Shown here piece by piece: positions 16,989-24,406 of a DNA stretch of 64,000 bases. A model generated the notes under the pieces. That model did not search any database and had not been told where the DNA came from. It saw only the letters and a program-made list of their open reading frames with translations. The stretch covers positions 62,001-126,000 of the forward strand of contig DHMX01000014.1 of the NCBI GenBank assembly GCA_002406015.1, written 5' to 3'. Position numbers and translations under genes: made by a program. The DNA is from Lachnospiraceae bacterium UBA4631 (GTDB lineage: Bacteria > Bacillota > Clostridia > Lachnospirales > Lachnospiraceae). How positions within the stretch are numbered: position 1 is the stretch's first letter; each line of letters starts with the position of its first letter.

Positions 16989-18045
16989 TAACGTATTTAT
17001 TGCTTCGGCAGAGGAGTTAAAGGAGGCACCTGTAATTTTATATGGTGCCGGAATTTTAGCTGAAAGATTGTGTAAGTATCTGAAAGAACGGCAAATCGAG
17101 GTGACTGCCTTTGTGGTGGATGATGCATATGTAAAGCCGGGGCAATACTTATTGGAAAAACCGGTCTATGGAATCCGGAAATATTTTGAGTGTCTTAAGG
17201 AACCATGCAATCTGGTGGTTGCATTTACCGAATGTGAAAGAGAAGCGGTTACACCATATCAAGACAAGATAAAGCAGCTCTTTATGTATGATTTTTGCGG
17301 AATGTTTACCTTGGGACCTCTGAATGTGATGACACAGGAATTTATCCGGGAGCATGAAGAAGATATTGCATGGCTGGAGGAAAATCTGGCAGATGATACT
17401 TCAAAAGAAGTTATTGCCGGTTACATCAATCAGAAAATTACCGGTGAATATCGGGTAAAATGTGATGAAAATCAATATTTTGCACCGGATATTATAAACT
17501 TTCGGGATGGAGAAGTATTTGTGGATTGCGGAGCATTTACCGGAGACTCCATTGAAAGCTTCTTACACAATCTGAAGCTTGCCGGCAAGGAGTATCATGC
17601 ATTGTATGCATTTGAACCGGACCCGGAAAATGTAGCCAGACTGCGGGATAATCTGCGGGAAACACATGATTTGCATGTGATTGCAGGCGGGGCATGGGAT
17701 GTACAGGGGATACTGACCTTTGATACAGAAGCCAATACCGGCTCCAAAATATCACAGGACGGAAGTATTACCGTTCCGGTATATACAGTGGATGAGGTGA
17801 CGGAGGGTGATGCCGTAACCTTTATTAAGATGGATATAGAAGGCTCTGAAATGAATGCGTTGCACGGTGCGAAAAAGACCATCCAGAAGAATAGACCAAA
17901 GCTGGCAATATGCACATACCATAAGAATACAGACATATTTGAAATTCCGAGATATATTAAGAGTCTGATTCCGGAATATCAGTTATATTATCGGAGATAC
18001 GCAGAGACAGCAACGGAGCTGGTATTATATGCAGTTTTGAAATAA
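16960..18045 (+). CDS. FkbM-family methyltransferase with N-terminal Rossmann-like domain
   Basis: This 361-residue protein starts behind GAGGGAGG inside the GT2 gene. The N-terminal ~120 residues resemble a nucleotide-sugar binding Rossmann domain (PVILYGAGILAERLCKYL). The C-terminal FkbM methyltransferase domain has VDCGAFTGDSIESF (SAM motif I, ~188), YAFEPDPENV and IKMDIEGSEMNAL. FkbM enzymes O-methylate sugars or lipids; here the target is probably the cluster's sugar. It is the last gene of the cluster; a new promoter for ireB lies just behind it. Confidence 0.88.
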   Translation: MIQEKLVTNDNVFIASAEELKEAPVILYGAGILAERLCKYLKERQIEVTAFVVDDAYVKPGQYLLEKPVYGIRKYFECLKEPCNLVVAFTECEREAVTPYQDKIKQLFMYDFCGMFTLGPLNVMTQEFIREHEEDIAWLEENLADDTSKEVIAGYINQKITGEYRVKCDENQYFAPDIINFRDGEVFVDCGAFTGDSIESFLHNLKLAGKEYHALYAFEPDPENVARLRDNLRETHDLHVIAGGAWDVQGILTFDTEANTGSKISQDGSITVPVYTVDEVTEGDAVTFIKMDIEGSEMNALHGAKKTIQKNRPKLAICTYHKNTDIFEIPRYIKSLIPEYQLYYRRYAETATELVLYAVLK

Positions 18046-18088
18046 GGAAATAAGGAATGCAGAAAGAACGGATTGCGGTTCTCCGTAC

Positions 18089-18117
18089 TTGCCAATTTCG
18101 GAAAAGCATTGTATAAT
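18089..18117 (+). promoter_or_regulatory. SigA-type promoter of the ireB-ruvX operon
   Basis: A near-consensus -35 TTGCCA (18089-18094) and a perfect -10 TATAAT (18112-18117) are separated by 17 bp. They lie 44 bp upstream of the ireB-like start and mark a new transcript after the glycan cluster. Confidence 0.75.
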
Positions 18118-18160
18118 CGGCATAGGTATAATGTACGGATAAAGTAAAGGACGTGAAAGC

Positions 18161-18412
18161 ATGGATCATACACAACACTTAAATGTGATAAAAGAAAATG
18201 GATTGGAAGTTACAGATATTCTGGCACAGGTATATGCGGCATTATCTGAAAAGGGCTATAATCCGGTCAGTCAGATTGTGGGTTATATTATGAGCGGTGA
18301 CCCGACTTATATTACAAGCTATAAGGGAGCCAGAAGCTTGATTATGAAGGCAGAACGGGATGAAATTATAGAAGTATTGTTAGAAAATTATATTGATACC
18401 CGGTTGCGTTAG
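18161..18412 (+). CDS. ireB: IreB-family regulatory phosphoprotein (UPF0297)
   Basis: This 83-residue protein carries the family core VYAALSEKGYNPVSQIVGYIMSGDPTYI (given in part), with the GDPTYITS and LIMKAERDEI segments highly typical. In Enterococcus, IreB is phosphorylated by the PASTA kinase IreK and tunes cephalosporin resistance. The B. subtilis homologue is yrzL. It is followed by ruvX and a DUF1292 gene exactly as in yrzL-yrrK-yrzB, which supports orthology. The N-terminal threonine is replaced or shifted (MDHTQH), so the phosphosite should be checked. Confidence 0.9.
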   Translation: MDHTQHLNVIKENGLEVTDILAQVYAALSEKGYNPVSQIVGYIMSGDPTYITSYKGARSLIMKAERDEIIEVLLENYIDTRLR

Positions 18413-18438
18413 AAAAGAGTAAAGAGCAGAGGAATTAT

Positions 18439-18870
18439 ATGAGAATATTGGGATTGGATTATGGAACCAAAACCGTAGGAGTTGCAGTGAGTGACGGATT
18501 GATGCTGACTGCACAGCCGGTGGAGACCATTGTTCGGAAATCTGCCGGAAAGCTGCGGCAGACTTTGGCACGAATTGAAGCAATTATTGAGGAATATCAG
18601 ATAGAGCGAATTGTTTTGGGATACCCGAAGAATATGAATGATACAATCGGAGAACGGGCAGAGGCTTGTGAAGCATTCAAGGAGGACTTGGAGCGAAGAA
18701 CCGGACTGGAGGTTATATTAAGAGATGAACGATTAACCACGGTGGAGTCTCAGCGGGTATTAATGGCAGGCGGCGTGCGTCGGGAAAATCGCAAGGCGGT
18801 TGTGGACCAGATGGCAGCCGTATTAATATTACAGGGATATTTAGATGCATTACATGCACAGGAAGACTAG
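18439..18870 (+). CDS. ruvX: Putative pre-16S rRNA nuclease / Holliday junction resolvase-like RuvX (YqgF)
   Basis: This 143-residue RNase H-fold protein has the YqgF signatures ILGLDYGTKTVGVAVSD (N-terminal acidic residue), VLGYPKNMNDTIG and RDERLTTVESQ, and a C-terminal Asp in VDQMAAVLILQGYL. Homologues process the 16S rRNA 5' end and have been proposed as junction resolvases. It has a good AGAGGAATTAT ribosome binding site and sits in the ireB-ruvX-DUF1292 operon. Confidence 0.93.
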   Translation: MRILGLDYGTKTVGVAVSDGLMLTAQPVETIVRKSAGKLRQTLARIEAIIEEYQIERIVLGYPKNMNDTIGERAEACEAFKEDLERRTGLEVILRDERLTTVESQRVLMAGGVRRENRKAVVDQMAAVLILQGYLDALHAQED

Positions 18871-18886
18871 ATTCTATGGAGGAGAT

Positions 18887-19168
18887 ATGGAAGAAGAATT
18901 AAGAACGGTGCCATTTACAACAGAGGATGGCGAGGAGATTGATATGTATGTTCTGGAGGAAACAACCCTGCAGGGCGTTCACTATATATTAGTTACGGAA
19001 GACTTGTCTGATGACAGTGAAGAAGCTGTTGTTACGATTATGAAGGAAGAAAAGCAACAGGATGAGGATGAATTTGCTGTATACAATATCGTTGAGAATG
19101 AAGATGAACTTCAGGCGGTGGCAAAGATATTTGCTGAGCTTATGGAAGACGTGGATTTCCAGATATAA
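18887..19168 (+). CDS. DUF1292 (YrzB-like) protein
   Basis: This 93-residue acidic protein starts at the ATG after GGAGGAGAT; an upstream in-frame ATG lies inside ruvX. Features are TEDGEEIDMYVLEETTLQGVHYILV (given as two parts: TEDGEEIDMYVL, TLQGVHYILV) and a C-terminal VENEDELQAVAKIF. These match DUF1292 proteins, whose function is unknown. The ireB-ruvX-DUF1292 order is conserved across Firmicutes. Probably cytoplasmic. Confidence 0.85.
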   Translation: MEEELRTVPFTTEDGEEIDMYVLEETTLQGVHYILVTEDLSDDSEEAVVTIMKEEKQQDEDEFAVYNIVENEDELQAVAKIFAELMEDVDFQI

Positions 19169-19264
19169 TAGTAGCAGTTGCATTCATAGATGTACGTGAT
19201 TCTGCTTCGAGAGCGGAATGCAGACAACAAAACAGGATTGAGTTATGGAGGTTAGAATTAAAAA

Positions 19265-20932
19265 ATGAAGAAAATTGAAAACAAGAAGCCGGTGAAGATT
19301 ATTCCATTGGGAGGGTTGGAGCAAATCGGCATGAATATTACGGCAATCGAGTATGAGGATACGATTGTGGTGGTAGACTGCGGGCTTTCATTTCCGGATG
19401 ATGAAATGCTGGGAATAGATTTGGTAATCCCGGATGTTACTTATCTGAAGGAGAATGCGGATAAGGTAAAGGGACTGGTAATTACACATGGACATGAGGA
19501 CCATATAGGTGCCATTCCTTATGTAGAGAAAGAAATTAATATGCCGATTTATGCAACGAAGTTGACAATGGGCATTATAGAAGGTAAATTAAAAGAACAC
19601 AATCTGATGCAGAATATTAAGCGGAAGGTTGTAAAACACGGACAGATTATTAATCTTGGATGCCTGCGGGTGGAATTTATCAAGACGAATCATAGTATTG
19701 CGGATGCTTCTGCATTGGCAATTTATACACCGGCAGGAATTTTGGTGCATACAGGGGATTTCAAGGTGGACTATACACCTGTATTTGGAGAAGCCATTGA
19801 TTTACAGCGGTTTGCAGAGCTGGGTAAGAAAGGGGTACTGGCACTGATGTGTGATAGTACCAATGTAGAACGTCCGGGCTTTACAATGTCAGAACGAACC
19901 GTAGGTAAGACCTTTGATAATATATTTGCGGACAACCAGAGTCATCGTATTATCGTGGCTACCTTTGCATCGAATGTGGACCGCGTCCAACAGATAGTAA
20001 ATTCTGCTTACAAGTACGGAAGAAAAGTTGTGGTTGAAGGCAGAAGTATGGTAAATATCATTACGGTGGCACAGGAGCTTGGTTATATACGGATTCCGGA
20101 TAATACCTTAATTGATATAGAACAGTTGAAAAATTATCCGGATGAAAAGACAGTATTGATTACAACCGGAAGTCAGGGTGAAAATATGGCGGCATTGTCA
20201 AGAATCGCAGCCAACATTCATAAGAAGGTATCCATTAAGCCGGGAGATACCGTAATTTTAAGTTCGACACCGATACCGGGAAATGAAAAAGCGGTATCAA
20301 GAATTATAAATGAGCTGGAAATGAAGGGTGCAAAAGTAATTTTTCAGGATACCCATGTATCCGGACATGCTTGTCAGGAAGAAATTAAGCTGATTTACAC
20401 ATTAACCAAACCAAAGTATGCAATTCCGGTGCATGGAGAGTACCGGCATCTGAAGCGGCATGCAGAGCTTGCGGAAAGTCTTGGAATAGATAAACAGAAT
20501 ATATGCATTCTTTCCAGTGGAGATGTGCTGGAAGTGTGTGATGATTATGCAGAAGTGACGGGAGCAGTCCAAGCCCAAGGAATTTTGGTAGATGGGTTAG
20601 GAGTTGGTGATGTTGGAAACATTGTTTTACGCGACAGACAATTATTATCACAGAATGGTTTGATTATTGTGGTGGTAACGCTGGAGGGTGGAAGCAATCA
20701 GGTGTTAGCAGGACCGGACATTGTATCAAGAGGCTTTGTATATGTAAGGGAAGCAGAGAATCTGATGGAAGAGTGCAGGGATGTTGTAGAAGATGCCTTG
20801 CAGAGATGTCTGGACCATAATATTACCGATTGGGGCAAGCTAAAGACAACCATGCGGGATGATTTGAGTGAGTTCCTTTGGAGAAGAACCAAACGAAATC
20901 CAATGATACTGCCGATTATTACGGAAGTATAG
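19265..20932 (+). CDS. rnjA: Ribonuclease J
   Basis: This 555-residue metallo-β-lactamase/β-CASP nuclease has both 5'-3' exonuclease and endonuclease activity on RNA. Motifs: the zinc-binding HGHEDHIGAIP (~74), HTGDFKVDYTP (Asp/His region), the CDSTNVERPG loop, and β-CASP motifs VEGRSMVNII and VHGEYRHLKRHAEL. Length is normal. The GGAGG lies 13 nt from the ATG, a long spacing. It interrupts the usual DUF1292-mltG adjacency, together with ylbF. Confidence 0.95.
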   Translation: MKKIENKKPVKIIPLGGLEQIGMNITAIEYEDTIVVVDCGLSFPDDEMLGIDLVIPDVTYLKENADKVKGLVITHGHEDHIGAIPYVEKEINMPIYATKLTMGIIEGKLKEHNLMQNIKRKVVKHGQIINLGCLRVEFIKTNHSIADASALAIYTPAGILVHTGDFKVDYTPVFGEAIDLQRFAELGKKGVLALMCDSTNVERPGFTMSERTVGKTFDNIFADNQSHRIIVATFASNVDRVQQIVNSAYKYGRKVVVEGRSMVNIITVAQELGYIRIPDNTLIDIEQLKNYPDEKTVLITTGSQGENMAALSRIAANIHKKVSIKPGDTVILSSTPIPGNEKAVSRIINELEMKGAKVIFQDTHVSGHACQEEIKLIYTLTKPKYAIPVHGEYRHLKRHAELAESLGIDKQNICILSSGDVLEVCDDYAEVTGAVQAQGILVDGLGVGDVGNIVLRDRQLLSQNGLIIVVVTLEGGSNQVLAGPDIVSRGFVYVREAENLMEECRDVVEDALQRCLDHNITDWGKLKTTMRDDLSEFLWRRTKRNPMILPIITEV

Positions 20933-20945
20933 GGAGGAGATTACC

Positions 20946-21290
20946 ATGCGACAGGCAATTGAACTGGCAAGCAGATTAAATGAACAAATAAAAAATAGTG
21001 AGGAATATAAGCAGTATGTGGAGACAGACCGCTTATTAAGGGAGAACGGAGAGCTTTATAACCGGTATAATGAGTTCAGACGAAGAAATTATGAGCTGCA
21101 GTTCAGTGAAGGTGACAGTAATCTGTATGATGAGGTGTTTAATCTGGTAAAGGAATATGACGGTATCCTTCAGGATTCCGTTGTAAATAATTTTATTTTG
21201 GCAGAGCAGCGGCTCTGCACAATGATGCGGGAGCTGTATACCGTGTTGGCGGATGGATTGGATATTGATTACGAATACTTAGAAAAGTAG
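20946..21290 (+). CDS. YlbF-family regulator
   Basis: This 114-residue helical protein (ELASRLNEQIKNSEEYKQY, then RLLRENGELYNRYNEFRRRN) is of the YlbF/YmcA type. In B. subtilis YlbF, YmcA and YaaT form the Y-complex, which acts with RNase Y and affects sporulation, competence and biofilm. Its place directly behind RNase J fits an RNA-decay link. Good GGGAGGAG ribosome binding site, 13 bp after rnjA. Confidence 0.8.
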   Translation: MRQAIELASRLNEQIKNSEEYKQYVETDRLLRENGELYNRYNEFRRRNYELQFSEGDSNLYDEVFNLVKEYDGILQDSVVNNFILAEQRLCTMMRELYTVLADGLDIDYEYLEK

Positions 21291-21298
21291 GTGAAGAT

Positions 21299-21685
21299 AT
21301 GACGGATAAGGGCATGAAAAAAGCATTACGGATTGTATTACAGATTTTAATTAATATTATTCTGGTGTTGGTTATAATACAGGTATTTATGTTTGCGTAT
21401 AATTTTTTCTACAAGGTATTTACGAATACCAGCGTAGACTCCTCCGATACCAGAGAAATTCAGTTCGTAATAGTGCCGGATTCTTCGACAACCGAAATTG
21501 TAGATGCTTTGGCGGATGACGGTTTGATTGATGACCCATATGTCATGCTCGTAAAGATTTATCTGTCCAGCTATCATGGCAAGATAAAGCCAGGCACATA
21601 TATATTGCAGCCGTCTATGACGCAGGATGAGATTATGAAAATTATTACCGGTACGCAGGATAAGCAGGAGGAAGATTCCCAATGA
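21299..21685 (+). CDS. MltG-like (YceG) protein lacking the catalytic domain
   Basis: This 128-residue protein has one N-terminal membrane helix (~8-38) and a small extracytoplasmic region. FVIVPDSSTTEIVDALADDG, then KIKPGTYILQPSMTQDEIMKII, matches the LysM-like subdomain of endolytic transglycosylase MltG. The ~200-residue catalytic part, with its active-site Glu, is absent. In B. subtilis, yrrL (mltG) sits between yrzB and yrrM; here the gene occupies the same place ahead of trmR. No frameshift is seen, because the next gene starts at its stop (ATGA). It is probably a stable reduced protein that binds rather than cuts septal peptidoglycan. Confidence 0.75.
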   Translation: MTDKGMKKALRIVLQILINIILVLVIIQVFMFAYNFFYKVFTNTSVDSSDTREIQFVIVPDSSTTEIVDALADDGLIDDPYVMLVKIYLSSYHGKIKPGTYILQPSMTQDEIMKIITGTQDKQEEDSQ

Positions 21686-22362
21686 TTACAGATGAACGGG
21701 TGGTATCTTTTATTCGTTCACTCAATCAGGAGGATGACCCTTTGATTTGTGAGCTTGAGAAAGAAGCCAGACAGCAGGAGGTTCCGATTGTAAGACCGGA
21801 GACAAAAGAATTATTAAAGGTTTTGGAATTACAGAAAAATCCGCAGCAGTTGTTAGAGGTAGGAACGGCAGTCGGATTTTCTGCCATTTATATGAGCCGT
21901 TATATGCAAACAGGCGGACACATCACTACGATTGAAAATTATCCTCCGCGAATCCAAAAGGCAAAGGAGAACTTTGAACGGGCAGGAGTAAGTGACCGGA
22001 TTACATTGTTAGAGGGAGATGCGGCAGAGATATTAAAAACCTTGCAGGGACCGTATGATATGATATTTATGGATGCGGCAAAGGGACAGTACATCCATTT
22101 TTTGCCGGAGGTGCTTCGGCTGCTGCCGGTTGGAGGTCTGTTGATTTCAGATAATGTATTGCAGGACGGAGATGTTCTGGAATCACACTATGCCATTACA
22201 AAGCGAAACCGCACGATTCATAGTCGTATGCGGGAATATCTATATACGATTAAACATCATCCGGAGTTGGAAACGGCAATTGTTCCAATTGGGGATGGTG
22301 TGGCAATCAGTACCCGGATAGAGCCGGGCAAGGAGGATGTATGCGTAACACAGAATTATTAA
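21682..22362 (+). CDS. trmR: tRNA 5-hydroxyuridine methyltransferase TrmR (YrrM-like O-methyltransferase)
   Basis: This 226-residue class I SAM-dependent O-methyltransferase has the SAM motif LLEVGTAVGFSAIYM (~55-69), the acidic residue in TTIENYP, and metal-binding MIFMDAAKGQ and ISDNVLQDG. In B. subtilis TrmR converts ho5U34 to mo5U34 in tRNA. The TrhP-type U32 protein that makes ho5U overlaps its 3' end by 22 bp, which strongly supports this assignment over catechol-type methyltransferases. Confidence 0.88.
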   Translation: MITDERVVSFIRSLNQEDDPLICELEKEARQQEVPIVRPETKELLKVLELQKNPQQLLEVGTAVGFSAIYMSRYMQTGGHITTIENYPPRIQKAKENFERAGVSDRITLLEGDAAEILKTLQGPYDMIFMDAAKGQYIHFLPEVLRLLPVGGLLISDNVLQDGDVLESHYAITKRNRTIHSRMREYLYTIKHHPELETAIVPIGDGVAISTRIEPGKEDVCVTQNY

Positions 22363-23570
22363 TTCCGGCAGGAAGTCTGGAAGTGTTAAAGACAGCGGTT
22401 CGTTATGGTGCGGATGCTGTATATATCGGTGGAGAAGACTTTGGACTGCGGGCAAAAGCTCATAATTTCACAATAGAGGAAATGCAGGAAGGAATTGCAT
22501 TTGCACACGCCCATAACTGTAAGGTATATCTGACGGTTAATATTTTTGCACACAATCGGGATATAGAAGGAATCCGGGACTATTTTCGCAGATTAGAGCC
22601 GGTGGCAATTGACGGTATGATTATTTCGGACCCCGGAGTTGTAATGCTTGCAAAGGAATTACTTCCGAAGGTTGAGATTCATATCAGTACACAGGCAAAT
22701 AATACAAACTATGAAACCTTTTTATTCTGGTATCGACAGGGAATAAGAAGGGTTGTGACGGCAAGGGAGCTGTCGCTTGCTGAAATAAAAGAGATACGCA
22801 AACGGATTCCGGAGGATATGCAGATAGAATCATTTATACATGGAGCTATGTGTATTTCGTATTCCGGAAGATGTCTGTTGAGCAGCTATTTTACCGGCAG
22901 GGATGCAAATCAGGGAGCCTGTACGCATCCGTGCCGCTGGAAATATGCAATTGTGGAGGAACAAAGGCCGGGAGAATATCTGCCGATTAATGAGGATGAC
23001 AGAGGAACTTATATATTTAACTCCAAGGATTTATGCATGATAGAGCATTTGCCGGAAATGATAGAGGCTGGAATTGACAGCTTCAAAATCGAGGGAAGGA
23101 TGAAAACTGCCCTTTATGTTGCAACTGTCGCAAGAACCTATCGGAATGCAATCGATGATTATAAAAAAGGTGTAGATGTATATCAGAGCCACTTAGAGGA
23201 TTATCGAAGAGAAATTGCCAAATGCACATACCGGCAGTTTACAACCGGATTTTATTATTCGAAGCCGGATGCCAATACGCAGATTTATGATAATAATACT
23301 TATATAAAAGAATATACCTATCTGGGAATGGTTCAGGAGGTAGATGAACAGGGCTGGCTGGTAATAGAGCAGAAGAATAAGTTCTCTGTGGGAGAAACAA
23401 TAGAAGCTATGCTCTTTGATGGAGAGAATCTTGAATTACAGGTGGTCGGAATCCGGGATGAAAAGGGACAGGATATGGAATCTGCCCCTCATCCGAAACA
23501 GATACTACATGTAAATCTATCAAAAGCATTGCCGATAGGGTGCATTTTACGCAGACAGGAAACTACATAG
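22341..23570 (+). CDS. trhP: U32-family protein TrhP, prephenate-dependent tRNA U34 hydroxylation
   Basis: This 409-residue U32 'peptidase' family protein carries the signature ESFIHGAMCISYSGRC, then LSSYFTGRDANQGACTHPCR with conserved cysteines (residues ~172-200). TrhP enzymes form 5-hydroxyuridine at tRNA position 34. B. subtilis has two genes (yrrN, yrrO); here a single full-length copy overlaps trmR. AAGGAGG inside trmR sets the start. The 3' end overlaps the convergent sigK by 8 bp. Confidence 0.9.
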   Translation: MRNTELLIPAGSLEVLKTAVRYGADAVYIGGEDFGLRAKAHNFTIEEMQEGIAFAHAHNCKVYLTVNIFAHNRDIEGIRDYFRRLEPVAIDGMIISDPGVVMLAKELLPKVEIHISTQANNTNYETFLFWYRQGIRRVVTARELSLAEIKEIRKRIPEDMQIESFIHGAMCISYSGRCLLSSYFTGRDANQGACTHPCRWKYAIVEEQRPGEYLPINEDDRGTYIFNSKDLCMIEHLPEMIEAGIDSFKIEGRMKTALYVATVARTYRNAIDDYKKGVDVYQSHLEDYRREIAKCTYRQFTTGFYYSKPDANTQIYDNNTYIKEYTYLGMVQEVDEQGWLVIEQKNKFSVGETIEAMLFDGENLELQVVGIRDEKGQDMESAPHPKQILHVNLSKALPIGCILRRQETT

Positions 23571-24189
23571 TTTCCAGACAGCTCCGAAGCTTTTCTAATG
23601 CACGTTTTTCGATTCTGCTGACGTAAGAACGGGAAATGCCCATCCGGGCAGCAACATCCCTCTGCGTAACCGGAGAACGCTGGTAAAGACCATACCGCAT
23701 AATAATTACGGTCTGTTCCCTTGGAGTGAGGGCGGAACGGAGAAATTGGTATATGGTCTGGATGTGGTGCCGGGTAATCAAATCCTCCAGTACATTTTCG
23801 TTGGTACTTTCCATGATGTCCATGAGGTGTATTTCATTTCCTTCCTTGTCTGCACCGATTGGCTCATAGAGGGATACCTCTCGTGAAGATTTCCGCTCCT
23901 GACGCAGGAGCATAAGCAGTTCGTTTTCAATACAGCGGGAAGCGTAAGTACCCAGTTTGTTTCCTTTGGATACATCATAGGTATTAATGGCTTTGATGAG
24001 ACCGATGGTGCCGGTGGATATTAAGTCCTCGGTATCGCGGCCGTAACTGCTGTATTTTTTTACAATATGGGCAACCAGTCGCAGGTTTCGCTCGACCAGA
24101 AGATTCCGGGCATCCAGATTGCCGTTCTGGCTTTCTTTCAGGTAATATGTCTCCTCTTCCGCAGTTAGTGGTTTTTGAAATGTTTGCAA
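23563..24189 (-). CDS. sigK: Sporulation sigma factor SigK (late mother-cell), intact, probably without pro-sequence
   Basis: This RNA polymerase sigma-70 family factor controls late mother-cell genes. It has region 2 (RNLRLVAHIVKKY, DLISTGTIGLIKAI, LGTYASRCIENELLMLLR) and region 4 (LTPREQTVIIMRYGL, then QRDVAARMGISRSYVSRIEK). The start is placed at TTG (24187-24189) behind GAGGTG. An in-frame ATG at 24219 would add ten residues but lies within a SigK-type -10 element (24219-24227), so it should not be transcribed. The protein then begins MQTFQKPLTAEEE, which corresponds to the processed form of Bacillus SigK, so no hydrophobic pro-sequence would remain. The coding sequence is not split by a skin element. 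Confidence 0.9.
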   Translation of the reverse strand: MQTFQKPLTAEEETYYLKESQNGNLDARNLLVERNLRLVAHIVKKYSSYGRDTEDLISTGTIGLIKAINTYDVSKGNKLGTYASRCIENELLMLLRQERKSSREVSLYEPIGADKEGNEIHLMDIMESTNENVLEDLITRHHIQTIYQFLRSALTPREQTVIIMRYGLYQRSPVTQRDVAARMGISRSYVSRIEKRALEKLRSCLETM

Positions 24190-24218
24190 GACGCACCTCG
24201 GAAGGAGCAGTATTACCA

Positions 24219-24247
24219 TATTTTATGTTTTGCATAAAAGAAAAGTG
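24219..24247 (-). promoter_or_regulatory. SigK-type promoter of sigK
   Basis: On the minus strand, CAC (24245-24247) is followed by 17 bp and then CATAAAATA (24219-24227). This matches the Bacillus SigK consensus (AC, 16-17 bp, CATAnnnTA) and suggests autoregulation. The -10 is also half of a short palindrome (TTTTATG-CAAAA-CATAAAA). The rest of the 187 bp between sigK and pilB shows no clear riboswitch; a TATACT near 24373 may be a -10 for pilB. Pattern seen; factor assignment inferred. Confidence 0.5.
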
Positions 24248-24406
24248 CTTTTCCAACCCGCATTCTGACGGAAAAATCCAAAAAAATTAAAAAATGGATA
24301 AAAAGGACCAAGGATTCTTGTTAAAAATGACGAAAATAAATAGTAGTAATTCGAGGGTGGCTATGTTAAAATTATACTAATAATGGTGAATGAGAGGTAG
24401 ATACGT

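Noticed and set aside
19199..19219. Small hairpin ATTCTGCT/AGCGGAAT before rnjA
   Set aside because: Only 8 bp with one wobble and no T-run; too weak to call a regulatory element.
23563..24189. Skin-type element or intron in sigK
   Set aside because: The sigma factor reads continuously through regions 2 to 4 without interruption.
24220..24406. Possible c-di-GMP riboswitch upstream of pilB
   Set aside because: I could not find the conserved GEMM core segments, and the 187 bp is too short and AT-rich. Control through the MshEN domain is more likely.
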